Assembly (NCBI GenBank): GCA_947652115.1
Contig: OX393569.1
Span: forward strand, 16,111,008 to 16,175,007
DNA: 64,000 nucleotides
Source of the DNA: Blastomussa wellsi
Lineage: Eukaryota; Cnidaria; Anthozoa; Scleractinia; Plerogyridae
Reading direction: 5' to 3'
Positions 34,189-47,800 of this stretch are shown here, in pieces (the first letter of the stretch is position 1; the number at the start of each line of letters is the position of its first letter). The position numbers and the translations under genes were made by a program. The notes beneath the pieces were generated by a model that did not search any database, had not been told where the DNA came from, and worked only from the letters and a program-made list of their open reading frames with translations.

Positions 34189-37100
34189 CTATAGCACACA
34201 GAACTGCTTCATTTCGGTGTTGTTCGATAATGGAAAAGTCTTGAGATGACTGTTAGATGACGGTATTTTGACGGCTTCCTGTCTGTCATGATTCATTTTC
34301 AACCCATTTAAGTGATGTCCATTGCGGCCTTGTGCTTTCACTAGATTAGTGAGCCTTTCCACTTCATTCGCCAATGTCTCGATGATTTTTCTACACTTCC
34401 TTCTTTCCTTGTTAATCGTCGTGTTCAGTTCTTCGACTTTCCTTTCCAAATCTTCGTTCCTCTGACGTTCGCTGTCGATCTGAAGGTGCAATTCGCCAAT
34501 TTTCATTTCAAGTTGCCGGATTTCCCAGTCGGATCCAGGCTCCCGAATAGCTTCCTGGACCGCAACTTTGGGTTCCTTAGCAGCCAACTGCTGTTTCAAC
34601 TACAAGAAAAGTTATTCAAATACGATTAGTGAGCGGCTTGTTATAAGTTGACATAGTGTATAATACTTAGCAATTAGACTACGAGCCCGAGTTTTCTATG
34701 AGCGAATAGTCAACGAGGCGCAGCCGAATTGACTATCGCTCATAGAAAACGAGGGCGAGTAGTCTAACTATTTTAGTAAAAACTCAAAAGGGTGGGGCAA
34801 GCAGCATCTCATTGAAGCGGCAATACCATTGGGCGTTGAAACAATAGAGAACACTCCTAAACAAAGCCTCTAGCCCTGATAACAAAGAAGTCTATTGCTA
34901 AGGAGAACGAATGAAAAAATATGTTCACTGTAGTGCCCGCGCTCGGAGCAACACTATCAGCTCATAGTGCCCGTCCGAGGAAAATACCCGGATGTGTAGT
35001 GCCCGTTCGTGAAATTTTTTTGTAAACAAGCGGCTATTTAGAGCATTTCTTGTCTAGTTTTGATTTAGTTGGTTTCTTGTCTAGTTCTAATTCGTTTGCT
35101 TCAAGTCTTTCGTCAAAAAAGTTATAAAAAATAATTCAAAAGGCTCGATTTTTAATAGGCGCGTGCGGAAGAAAATTTAGTGGTGAACAATAAAGACAAT
35201 AGCGAGTTTTTGTCTCGGAACTATCGGCTGATAGTTGCCCCTTGGAAATTTGATGTTCTTAAAAATAGCATATTTAAGTCATACAAAGTCGTTCTGTTTG
35301 AGTCTGTCGAGAATAAGTCATTTGTAAGGTGCCGGTAGTTGTTGACATTTGCTAAGTGACGTTTGTTCTGAGTTTGTGTAACAGCTTTATAGAGTCAGTC
35401 GTTGAAAGTTTGTTCTGTGGTTAGTAAGTCGGTGGTGTAGAGAAATACATCACCATTTCTAGTCGTTCGTTTGTGTTCAATCAGCCTTGTTAAGGTTTCC
35501 GATGTATTTTTGAATAGAAGGTGACTTGGTACCCTTTTGCACTATATCTAAAATATCCTGCTTCCCACACTGAATCGAACTGAAGATTTATGGTCATTTA
35601 TAGTTGGGCACTAAACAAACAAACAAGAAACTTGTTAAAAACAACAAAATTCACCACTTTCTTCGAATTGGTCCCCGCATCCATCCGGGACTGCTCAAGT
35701 ACATACCTTCTTGTAACTCCTCCCAGTTTTCTCAAGGGACCTGTAAGTCTTGATGTACTTCTGATGCTGCGCGTGCGCCATTTCTATAGTCCTCATGGCG
35801 GCGACTGCGCACAGCTGGCTGGCATTGCTCTTGACCACGTGATCAAACGAGGAGTCCTTACCAGACTCCCATTCGTCAAAATGTTCTTCCCATAGTTCCT
35901 CCTCGTAGACGTTGTCTCGCCCCAGGGCTAGCACAGGGTCGTGCTGCTCCTTGCGATTTAGTTGAATGAGTTTTTCGCTGAGAATATCCTGATTTTTTTC
36001 ATCTTCCTAGAAAATCAAATTAGTTGATACGATAGGTATTCAAATTACTCTTGGTATATTTTTCAAACTTTTCCCACGTGTCGCGTGAGTTGATCGGTGT
36101 CAACATTAGTATTCGAAATATAATCATTTCAATTATCAAACGAGAATATCATTTTAAATGATCACTTAAGCTGAATAAATAAAAACGCTTTGGCATAAAC
36201 TTTGCATGATAAGACAGATGTAAAAAGCATCCAAGCGATCAATATGATTCAGTACCCAAAAGAACGCTTGGTGTGTGCTCACAAATTAAATCGGATTAGT
36301 TTTAAAGTCGCGTATTAAAAGGATTGTATTGAAAGAAAAAAAAACAGGAAAATGTACGATGTGCTTCGATCTTACTGAATGCTTCTTAAATGATTTAGGC
36401 TTGCTATCCTTGATAGGGCTAACGCTCGAAACGTCAGCACTTGAATCTCTTTACGGTGGCCAATTGACATTATCAACCCAGTTGATAGAACCAAATTATA
36501 TCACTAAAAACCCGTTCGAGTATTTAAAATCGACATTTAAAAAACGACAAATAATTACTACCAGATGCTCTTGTATGTGGTATTGATTTCCCGCTAAAAC
36601 ACATCCTGTCCGCAGAGAAACCAATGGGTTCTTTGCATTGTGAAAGCAACCAGAAAATCGATTTGATCACACGCCAGTAATGTTGGAAAACACCAAGTTC
36701 CAGCACGTGATTTTAATTCTATTTTTTGTTGACCGCCCGCTGTTGAAATAACTCAAAGCATTCAAAATGTTGATTTGATGAGGTTCAATAGTTCACTTGT
36801 GTTGAACTAAAAGGAAATGGATAATTCGTGCCGTCATAAAAAGCCTTGGGGTTAAGATATGTGCACAATTTTACCGAAACAACGGGGATCAAACAGCGTT
36901 TAAAATCTTTTGTTTTGATGATTTTTTTGGAGACCGTGGCTGAAATAAAACTTTTCACGTTAGAAATTGTGGACTAAAAAATCGGATGAAACGGACAGAA
37001 ATGAGGAGAAAGTAAATTACCTTTTATCGCGAACCTTCCTTCGTTGACAAACCAGGCCATTTAATGATATCGGTTAGATAAACTTCTACAACTTTGTAAT

Positions 37101-38166
37101 ATAATTGAAAATCAAGGCGATATCTGGAACGCAGTTCTCTTCTTTAGAGGCAAATATCTGCATAGAAACCTTAAAATCTGCGGAATTCTGAGAGCAGATA
37201 AAGGTTTTCAAGGTTTTCCTGAATTGGCGATAAGAAGCCATTATCCACTCACGCTATAACTGAAGTAGGAACAAAAACTATGCGCAAAATTTTTCCACGT
37301 TTCCTATGAAATATTGATTGACTTTTAATAATCCTGAACGATTTCGCTATCTTAAACGGAAAACTAGCTTCCCTAAATCCTGTTAGAACGAGCATTAGTG
37401 ATTATTGACCACCCAGGCAACACGTAGTTGTAAAATTGAAATTGCCCGCGTCCACGGTCCACAACAGAAAGAGAGCCATTTGCTATCAAATGTCGGCAAA
37501 CATCTTCGACCAGCTTGCGTGCGGTTTCCCGCGCTAGTTAATAAACCACTGAAACTGAGGTAAAGTTATCGGCGCTCTTCGATATCTTCGACTCACTAAC
37601 TTCTGATCAGATCAAGGTTTTCAAGTCCATCTTGAATGATCCTCTGAAATTTCGTCGCTTTCCGCGGGGAGTAAATTCAAGACGGAGTTAATAAATAAAT
37701 TATGAATGTAATCGGCTAGTGTGATTTCGCGAAGTTTACATAAATTCGCTCCTCCATGAAGCGAGATTATACAACGACTTATTGCAATAATCTTACGTGA
37801 CGAGCCACGTCGCGAAAGACGAGCCAAGCCACTTCAGAGAAAGCGAAAGCGGCTAAATTCAACATAGGATAAAATCATAAAGGTAAATTCTAATTTCCGT
37901 CCAAACAGCGCGTCCACAGGAGAAAAGATCAGAAGTTCATAGCTTGAGTATTCAATGAAAGCGCGTATTGGATTGTGTACTTTAGCTGCTTTATAATAAA
38001 CACGAAATGAATACTATCAAAACTGTACAATACAAACCAGCAACAAGTCTATAATCTCCTCCTTGAGCTGAAGTTCTGCTTCCAAGAACAGCAACAATTT
38101 CATCATATTTTCGAATCTGCTTTGATCTCCGGGATTGAAAAACTCTCCGCAAGGAGAGAATGCCAT
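34189..38166 (-). CDS. Coiled-coil protein resembling the CTTNBP2/FILIP1 N-terminal region
   Basis: Three minus-strand exons, 38038-38166, 35707-36006 and 34189-34599, join in phase 0 to give 279 residues ending at a stop. Residues 20-45 form a helix with an 'EAELQLKEEIIDLL' pattern. 'DPVLALGRD' follows at about 68-76, then an acidic segment, and from about 100 to 235 a long heptad-rich coiled coil (for example ERQRNEDLERKVEELN and ERRKCRKIIETLANEVERL). The order (leading helix, DPxLALxRD, lysine-rich coiled coil) resembles the N-terminal domain of cortactin-binding protein 2 and filamin-A-interacting protein 1, which act at the actin cytoskeleton. The proline-rich and ankyrin parts of CTTNBP2 are absent, so this is a short family member or only one isoform. 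The exon 1 donor is a weak GTTTGT. Family assignment is inference; the gene itself is well supported. Confidence 0.75.
34674..34767. repeat. Foldback repeat in intron
   Basis: 'ttagactacgagcccgag' with 'ttttctatgagcga' faces 'tcgctcatagaaaa' with 'cgagggcgagtagtctaa'. The arms are about 38 bp with few mismatches. It lies just upstream of the last exon of the coiled-coil gene, inside its second intron. Confidence 0.8.
36414..36504 (+). repeat. Dispersed repeat F, copy 2
   Basis: Matches 17036-17138 over 'agggctaacgctcgaaacgt', 'ctctttacggtggccaattg', 'acattatcaacccagttgat' and 'ccaaattatat'. It lies in intron 1 of the coiled-coil gene, on the opposite strand to that gene. Confidence 0.8.
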
Positions 38167-41138
38167 ATCGGACGATTCAGACGCGAAACGCGCGCTCGTT
38201 TGCTAAAAGGGATGCCGTGAAGCGCCGTACGATAACCAAAATAACAGAAGCTTTTCTGATTTTGTCGACTGCACTGTCACATCTGTTGATGGTCGACAGT
38301 CAAGTTTTCGCACTCCAATGACGTGCAAACTTCCCTTTGTTTGGCGGAACTGAACTTAATTGTCATTCAATTGAACGCCATGGTTGTTACGTCAGTGCAA
38401 GTATTTATGGCGCTCGAGAGCCGAGAGGTCGCTTGGCTTTTGTCTGCGAACGTCCCAAACTTTCACAAAGAAATAGTCTCGAATATTTTATCAAAGATCA
38501 CTCGGTATTATAAAATTTTGAAGAGCTGAATTGCAATCTCAGCTATCACTTTCAAACTACTTGCGATTTTGTATGACAAAAGAATTTTTCTGTGCAATTA
38601 TGTTAGACAAGTCAATAGGGCCGCGCAATTCAGCTATTCAGTGCTTTGTGTGTAATGAATCGATATCTGCATGCCAAAAGTTTTAAAAGACATATCGGTA
38701 TATCAAGGGTATGAAAAGAAGGACAATATTTAATTTCCTATCAGTTGGTTTGAGTGCGTTGTGCCCAATGATAAAACAGGCATCTTTTACAAATGACAAG
38801 CGTTGTGTAACTGTGAAAAATTGGCCGTCAAAAGAAGATAAGAAACCCAAGACGGAAGCTCAACGTAAATGGTAAGAGGCAGGCATTTAAGTTTCGTAAT
38901 CTTTAAGGAAAATAATAGACAGTTTTAGCAAAAATGGATTACAAGCAGTACAAACAGATTTTAGAATTAAATTACTTGACAAGTTAGTACATGTTTTTTC
39001 ACCACAAATGGACAAAACGTAGAAATTTTGCACTATAGTTCATTGCTTATATAAACACCATAAAAAGACGCAATAAACTTAAGTGAAGCCGAAAAAAGAG
39101 GAAGTTCGATAAGTCAGGCTTTGTCATTTTTTTCTAAGTTGAGAAGAGTAGAGAAAATAATGAATGGAAAAACAAAAGATCAAGATTTTCAACCTTGGAA
39201 GATATCAATGGGAAAAGGTAAAGTTGTAATAAGAGTGACAAAAAAGTTGACTTGTTTACTCTCTTTTGCAAAAATTGCGAAAATTTATCTCAGTAACACT
39301 GAACAACGACAATGTCCATAACTGGGCTTTCAACACGGCTAAATTTAGCTTAACGTTGTTTGGGCAACTTAAAAATAACGGGTCTTTTCTTCAAGGTGGC
39401 GGAAACTGATCATTCAGTAGTCGCATTAAAATTATTGCACTGAATTGAAGACGGAAGGGGTCAGAACAAGAACTTGCCCTTGATTACAAATATTAACGTG
39501 AAGAGAAATATAAAACAGACCCATAGATCTAACTTCGACTCTAAGAACGAGGAAAAGTCCACCAGTGCCTCAGGTTTTCAAAGTGTCCTCTCTGTAATCC
39601 GTTTCAATCCTCGATCATCGCTCGCGCGCCGTCCTGGTGAGAACCGTTCTACAAAATCTAACCATCCGTTGCTGGGTTTCCCATGCTCTAGGACCGACAG
39701 GGTATGCTTAAAATCGATAAAAGTGTGTGCTCCTTATGTGTCCTTGTGTATGCTTGCCCGCATAACAGGCGGCTTTGCGCATTAATGACACAGATCTGCG
39801 CAAAGCTCCCAGGCTATAAGTCTGTGTGATCAAACATTAGTGCTATTTTAGTGTAGATTTAGTTTTAGGGAAGTGATTAAGTGGCTGTTTAATTTAATTT
39901 ACTAATCAACACTACACGTAGGAATTTAGACACAGACAGACACACCCTTCGCAATGAAGTGTTGATGTCGCCAAGGTACGTTTTATTAATTTGGTTAGCC
40001 CGAGAGGGACATGGGGTGAACCAAGCTCGCCACTTGTCGCCAGTACTACTCGTTTTTCCTCGTACGTCGACCACGTGACCAAAAGCAACTCTGAAAACCT
40101 CACCCACAACAGCATTTCGGACATGCGTATTTTGCGTTTGAATGCCATGTTTAACGAAACTAAACTCACCAAGTGTCAGCAAATTCGGAATGGCTATTAC
40201 TTTCAGCTTCACTAAAATTAGTTGTTCCTCAGGGTAGCCAGGGTGGCTGGTAATTTCTATCTCATATACTTTGATGTCGCGATTATACCAGTTTGTTACC
40301 TGGATCGACAGGAATGGTATAACACGAATTTCTAATGATTGGTACACAAGTTGTGGCCGTTTTGTAAACTCAAAATTTTCGTTAACTCAAAATTAGGAAA
40401 GAAAAGACGTATACAAGGTAGATGAAAATTATTTTTAATAAACCGTGTAAATTCATGTAATTAATATATTAAAACGGTTAATTATTTAACTACCCATCTG
40501 AGGTTAAAAATAGCCAGAACGGCAATATTCCTTTTAGCTAAGTATATCATTAATTAAATAATTAAGTAATTACAATGATGATGATTTAATATGATTCGCA
40601 AATACTCATCGCATAAAGATAATTTTTAAAAATACATTGTGATTATATTTTACAATACTTTTCATTACTCGTTATTGTTAGCGCTTAGCTCAATTAAACT
40701 TCAGTTCAATTGTATTTTGCGTTGGCAGCGCGCCTTTTAAATCGCTTTTATTTGGTCGAGATTTACCAATCTTTTTTCAAAATAGTTCGTAAATTTTTGG
40801 ACAACATAAATTTCAATTTTCACAGACCTTGGTTTCATGTTTATCAAAATAAAATCCCCTTTTGCTTTTAATTTAGTTGCTCCAGTTGCTCTGGTAGGCC
40901 CTGAGGAAGCCCTTAGCTCTAGCCCCATAATATTATAAATAAACAGTACCACATAAAGGGACTACTCACAACCTCGTTCCCATTGGAAAAGACCCTGGGG
41001 ACGAGGTTGGACTGCTCAATTGGTTTCAAATGAATGGTAACACACTAGGTTTCATCCATCCCGTAAGTAACATTTTTAAAGGGAAAGGTGAGATAAGGAG
41101 TAAAGCCCATCATCCAGTTTCCTTGGCATGAAGTGACT

Positions 41139-41215
41139 TAAAGTATTTCTACTCCCCCCTGGATGGGATGCTAGTCCATCGCAGGGTTACATCCCCAGAG
41201 AGGGACTAGGTACCT
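41139..41215 (-). repeat. SINE body fragment
   Basis: 'ctactccccc.tggatggga' followed by 'tgctagtccatcgcagggtt' matches the body of the SINE at 47611-47834 almost exactly. It lacks the tRNA-like head, so it is a partial copy in the BCKDK 3' flank. Confidence 0.75.
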
Positions 41216-41559
41216 TAAGCAAACCACGACGGCAACATCAACGAGAACGCCGCTAAACAAAAGATTTAACGAGCACTACAGTAGCTCTACAACTGCGTTA
41301 AAATTCCTTGTACATTTCACTGCCGTCCTCTGCACAACAACAACGTGAAATGACCAAATTCTGAGTACTTTGGAGAACGTGAACCTCAACGGCTAAATTT
41401 CCGTTTTGCGTTTGAAAATAAACGTCGTCCTTATATTTTCTACAAGAGCTACGCTTGAAAGCGATAGATACCTCGAACACATCAAGGCAATTTCGAGATT
41501 CGTTCGTAAAATATAAATTCATTTTAACCAGGCGTCGTCCTCCCCGTCGCCGTCGTCAT

Positions 41560-41635
41560 TGCCTAAGCCTGAGGCTCGAACCAGGACCTTTCGACCGGAT
41601 TTCAGCACACTAACCATTAGGCCACAGTATACCAA
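41560..41635 (-). repeat. tRNA-derived SINE head (minus strand)
   Basis: Read on the minus strand the block gives 'GTGGCCTAATGGTTAGTGTG' (A-box) and then 'GGTTCGAGCC' (B-box). This is the same head type as at 279 and 22064. It is not a cloverleaf-competent tRNA. Confidence 0.65.
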
Positions 41636-41811
41636 CCATTTTCATCACTTAATCATCTCTTAACTTTTTTGGCCTTGATGGCTATCATTGTCAATTTCCT
41701 TCTATTTGAAGACAATTCCAAACATCGCAAAAAATGACTTCCAGCACAGCCCCTTAGAAGCACTGAATCGCAACTGACAACCGGGAATCAAATCACGTTC
41801 ACATCAAATCT

Positions 41812-44800
41812 TTAAATTCGAAAACTCTCCTTCTTCCCATCAATGTGCCTCAGCCGCAAGTAGACATCAGTACCCAGGCCCTCCATGGACTGCAGCTGCA
41901 GCGACCCTCCAAGATATGTCGCATAGGCTCGTGACGTTGGAAGGCCAAAGCCCCAGCCTGCCATGGGACCCCCGCTGGGGGAATTGTTTGTGTGTCCTGA
42001 ACACATTTCAGAAAAGATATTGTCATTGTCAGAAGGCCTTATGGTGCTGCGATCTCCCATGGTGGTAAATGAATACTTGAAGATGTCCAGCAGCTTGGAC
42101 TCAGGAATGCCACCCCCACGATCAGAAACCCTGTGGAGAAAGGCATTTAAAAAATTACTAGTAAAAGGGGCTAAGTCAAGGTAGTTTGATTATTTCTATA
42201 CATTTACATTCATTATGAGCTCTAAACTTCAATTTAGCAAGGAAACCGTCTTTTAATGGTAAAATAATGATCACGCAACGAACAAGAATGATTTCTGGCT
42301 GTCATTCTGAGCATAATAAAGACATTCCTTCATACACACTGACATCAAGAGATAAACTACAAAAACATCAGGCAACATTTTTCGATTTTTTTACCCAAAC
42401 ATTGTTTAAATCTTTTCCAATTTTGCCCATCTCTGCCTCTTAATGTTTTATCTGTTTCTTTTGAATTCTTCTGCAGCTTTAAGCCATTATTGTATTTTAG
42501 GTAATTCAATGGCCAGTCAGTGGTCAGTCCGGAAATAGACCAGAGGTTCTTACATAGCAAGAATTTTATATCTCCGGGAACAATGACATCTGTTCTTTAG
42601 CATGCTTTCCAGACAAAAAGAAATCCAACAATAATATAGTTAAAAATTATCAACAAATTATTGGGTGTCAGTTTTCCTTAAGGTCATTCCCCTGTATTGC
42701 ATTGCGCATCCTTACTCCGCACGATTTATTGCGTCATCAGCGCGTGCACCTAAAGAAAACTGCGGCGTTTTATTTACGGCTTTGCTCGTGAAGGAGATAA
42801 ATCGTCGTTTTCTCGTAAACGAGTATGGTGACCTATATTTTTTTACCCTTTTTCTGAGACTAGCAATCACTTTCTTCCTATAACAGGAATATAAACAAAT
42901 TCCCATTGCAGAAAAATAAATAATCGACGGAAACGTGAACTTATTGAACAGATATTGTGGCCTCGAGATCACTGCATACTAGTAACAAGTTGAATCAAGG
43001 TCGACTGGAAATGCGTGCTTTCATAATGAAACATATATTAAATTGTTCCTTGAAGGCGATACAGTATATCTATAGTTTTTTCCCTTGTTTTGCTTTCTCC
43101 CTATTTTTTTCTTCTCTCATAAGACGTGGCATGAGCTAGTCAAATGAAAACATTTCTGAAGCTGATATTTTAACGAATTATGGGGTATTTTCAAGGTGCT
43201 CCTGCTCCTAAACGAATATGGGAACCCCTCTTTTTCATTACAAAATTTAAATTCCCTTACGATGAACAACAAATGGGCAAAGTTTGAACCAAAATCTATT
43301 GTCAGTTCTATTTCAGGGGAATGACCTTAAGTGCATGTGCCACACAATTATGACTTGAAAAGGCTGGGTTCATACTCATGACTTTCCAGGACCTTTCACA
43401 TATTCCCATAACCTAAATTTGGTCATTTTCTTAGAGATTTTGAAAATTTCTTGATTGACGGTGAGTACCATTTTCTCATTTTTGTCGCAAAAACAAAAGC
43501 TGCCAAACTACTTATTTTTCACAATGAAAATCATTTTCCATTACTTTCCACAGCCCACACTAATTCCATGACTTTGCAGACCTGGAAACTAAAGTTCTAA
43601 AACTCCATGACTTTCCAATTTTTCCATCACCTGTATGCACCAGTTTGAGAGAGTTGTGTGCTGTAGCTGTTGTTGTTACCTGACAAAGAATTCTGTGTCA
43701 TTGCTACACAGCGTCACAACAATATTTGGCACTTCAAGAGGTGTGTCAAGGTGATGTTCAACACTGGCTCTGGAAGAGAAATAAATGAACAATGGCTGGT
43801 TCCCTCTATGCCACTTGTTCGCAGGGAATCATGATGGTTGTATTGAACTCCATGCACCAAGTCTTGAAGACGCCATGCGTGTGACAAATACAACTACAAT
43901 GATTCCTTGCATGCAAGTCTCATAGAGGGAATCAGGGATTGGTTAATGCTAGTGTACTATCAAGTTATTCTGCGAGCAGGAAGTTTGGAGAGCACAAAAG
44001 AAGAGTTGCTCAAGGCATGGGCATAGCCAGTATTATTCAAAGGGGGAGGGGGTCTCACCCATTGTCCCATTGTACTCGCCAGTTTGTCACATTAACATCC
44101 ACATTGTGTTTTACTTGTACTTAAAAAATGTCTCACAAGGGGGGCAGGGTTACAGGCACCCCAGGACCCACCCTGGCTACCCCCTTGCAAAGCAATAGTT
44201 GAGAACAACTCTAGCTTCTTGAGTGCTCTCCAAACTGTTCCCAGGTGCACCATAACTCATTCTATAATGTGCACAGCTAAAGGACGAACCAATTGTTTCA
44301 TAATATTGCTTGTGGAGATGTACATCAAAAGCTGTGCCAAAACACATGCAATAAAAGAGAATTATCACAAACAGATTTGCTTATGCTACCTGTATCAGCG
44401 TGCACTATTTCCAGGACTTTCAGATTAATGCAGATGGTGCATGCTTACCGATAATTAATCTGATTGTACAGCTTTGCTGGCTATGTTGTAATAACAAGAT
44501 TTGAACGTCTTTGAGCTATTTATTGCACTTTTATGTTTACTCTTTCAATAAGGAAATTACTATATAGATAGTTTGCAGCAGAAATCAATACTGGCAAAGT
44601 ATTTTGTAAAAGTCTTTGTTAATTTTGTTTTATCAAGGACACTAACCTCATGGCATTTTTGAGAAGTTCCTGGAGAATGTACTCTAAAGGGGCAGGAATG
44701 TAAGGAAAAACAGCTTTCTTGTGGCCATTGATGATAAGGCCTGGAGCTACACCATATGTATGTTCACACACTTGCCTAAAAATGATAGGTTGAATTAGTA

Positions 44801-47800
44801 GCAAGCTTCTGCAATAAAAAAAATCTTATTAGATGTTTAGTTGTGTAGTTTCGCTGAGTATTTTTACGAGTTGTGTCGTATGAAATTCTCAGCGATACTA
44901 CACAATAAAATGTCTGATAAGAGATTTATTATCCAACATGCTAAACTGCTATGTCCATGCAGGGGAATTTCTAACCAGTTCTCCGGAGTACGAATACTGT
45001 GTGATATTTGTACTCGTTTTGGGCGTTATTTGTACTCTACGAAGCACAGTTGGATAATAATTGTGGTTATTTAAAGTGCACCTAACCCCAAAATATTTTT
45101 TTCACTAGAATAAACCTTTGCACCTTTTTACCAAATTCTGACTATTTATAGCATTCAAAAGTTACGATATAATTTGTGCATCATTTGTTCTACGACCGAG
45201 TCAGAAGGGGCGTGGGTCTATTCCCGATTTGACGTCACAAACTGATTTGCATTGCATGTTTACAAAGACTTGATGCGATGCAAATCATTTTGTGACGTCA
45301 AATCAGGAATAGACCCACGCCCCTTCCGACTCGGTCGTGGAACAAATGATGCACAGTTTTTCATAACGTTTGAATGCTATAAATAGCCAGAATTTGGTAG
45401 AAAGGAGAAACGAAAGGTGCAATACATTTCAAACTGGTGCAAAGGTATATTTTAGCAAAAAAAATATTTTGGGGTTAGGTGCACTTTAACAACATTTAAC
45501 AAGGCGCTGTGAACCATGAACAGAATCACCCCAGACCAGGCCTTGAACCTGAACTGCTTGATTAAGAGTCCAACACACTAGCCATTGGACAACTGCACCG
45601 CCAATCATTCCATCTTTCCTTCCACTGAGATCAAAGTGTTAAATATACATGGAAGGCCATTGGGGCCAGTACAGAGGCTGGTCAGTGGCAAAAAGGGGTT
45701 TTTACCTGGCAAAATCAGCACTTCTTTCAACAATTTGTCTAAGGTTAAGATGAGTACAAATAATTCCAATGTAATTTGGCTGAAAAATAATAACAAAGTC
45801 AGTTATTAATAACTGGCATTCATGAAGCGAAGTACTACCAAACTGTATAAATTTTGATTGTTGGAGAGTATATTTATGAGTATAAATATTTCAGTAACAA
45901 ACAAGACATGAGATTTTCCTCCAAAATCCCAATGGTACTTATTACAGCTCTCTGTCTGAGACTCATGCTAATTTGGTCATAAACACTGTTCATCAATCAT
46001 GTGTGAATCTTCAATCACTTCTACTGCATGCATTTATCACATAACAGTTTTTTCTCCTTGATACATGTAACAAGCACACACAAAAAAAGAAAATCCAATT
46101 TAACTCTGCCGAGGGCAACAAAGAACTTTCGATTTGTCACAAGATCTTGATTCTTATTTTATTGCATCAGGGCTTATAATTTTGACCCAACATATCAAAC
46201 ATGATAGTCAGCTTGATATACACAAGGCTAAAAAATGTTTAAAAATAAAATATTAAAAACCAAACATTTTCGACTAGTGAGGTGTTTGGAAATGCAATGA
46301 AACTCTCTCTCAATTGAAACTAAAACTACAGAGAAAACGAAGAAATAAAATCATCAGATTTCCAAACCACTGTCACAGTTCTGATTTCCTTGGTTTAAAT
46401 TATTATTAAATATTATTATTAAATTATTAAATCATTTGAGAAAACATATGCCAGCACTTTACCTTATCAATGCTAAGAGCAAGGTGATGTTCTGCCAACA
46501 TACGGATTCCAAGACGGGAAGTGAGGGTGCGATTAAGAAAGGCATCTATTATTTCATACTGTAAACAAGAAAATTCCAGTGTGAGGAAAATTTACTGTTC
46601 ACATCAATAACTTTTAAGCTAATGTTATTACCAAAATTGGTCATGAATTCCACCCAAAGTGAAATAATGAGCTGACTAATGGCAATCTGGTGTTACTCCT
46701 CACTTCAGAGTTCCACGGTGGTGGGTAAAGACAAAGCAGGAAAAGGATTCCCAAAATTGGCGGAAAAATCTTGCAACACTACATAAAATTTTGCAAAGAA
46801 CTACGAAAGGGAACTACTAAGGAAAGGGGGGCAACTGGGAAAAAACTCCTCTCTTCCTCATTAAGGCACCAAATGACGTATAAGGCCTCCACAGTATTCC
46901 ACCAGTTGGTCTGGTCCCGGGCTGCCTCTCGGGCCCCACCCCTTGACAGGTTAACTGATGCCAGTTCTTTGTGGGTTTGGCTTCCAAGCATCGTACCTCC
47001 TACCACAGATGAGTTTCCCCTCTGGCAACCCACAGCCTTCCTTTGAAAGTCTACTGTGTTGGTTTCTGTAGTTCCAGGCCTTCACAGCTACTGTGTAGCG
47101 ACCCTGGGACCAAGGTCCCACTGTACTTCACCCTGATAGGCAGTCCCCTACTCTGCTGTTGCCCCCTCCCATGAACAAGGATGTTAGGATGTTAGTCTTT
47201 GGGAGGTCCTCTCTTCCTACTATTCAGAAATTTTGAAAATACAATAAAAAAATAAAATTTCAATTGGATTTATAATGTATTGGTTGACCCAACAGGCAAA
47301 TGAAAAAGGCCTTTCCCCAATTATGTTTTACTGTTTTACCTATTAAAATACATACTTATTCAAACCCATTCATTGAATTAATTGCTTCTCTGGTTTTCCT
47401 TCACCTGGGCAATATTTAAATTTTACGCAAATTTTCCAATCAGTAAATTCAACATTAACTTACTGGTACATTCTTCTGACATTCATGGAATCCCTCTGCC
47501 AGATGAGTGACCACACTTTGATGGTCGTCCAAGAGCTGTCTGATGGTGCGATTGTATCTCTCCTCTCCTTCAAGAGTTTCCACCTGTAAAATTAAAAGAA
47601 GGTAAGTTAAGGTAAAGTCTCCATCGAGCCGGGTGGCCCGTACTGCCAGGGCTTATCCCAGCATTGCATGAAGCGCCTGAGAGAATTTCTACTCCCCCCA
47701 GGATGGGATGCTAGTCCATCACAGGGTTACCCCCCAGCACTAAATTCGCTGGTAACCATTTATATATCTGGGTGAAGAGATGGTTTGATCTGGAGTCCAA

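Larger units (their letters stand above)
38167..41811. other. Intergenic spacer
   Basis: No gene is supported. A 152-codon open frame on the minus strand (39889-40347) has no recognisable domain. SINE-related pieces occur at 41139-41215 and 41560-41635 (minus). The rest is AT-rich unassigned sequence. The segment just above 38166 should contain the coiled-coil gene's promoter, and the segment just below 41812 the BCKDK 3' UTR. Confidence 0.5.

Noticed and set aside
34189..34599. C-terminal CaaX prenylation signal in the coiled-coil protein (ends ...CVL)
   Set aside because: The Cys is third from the end, not fourth, so it does not meet the CaaX rule.
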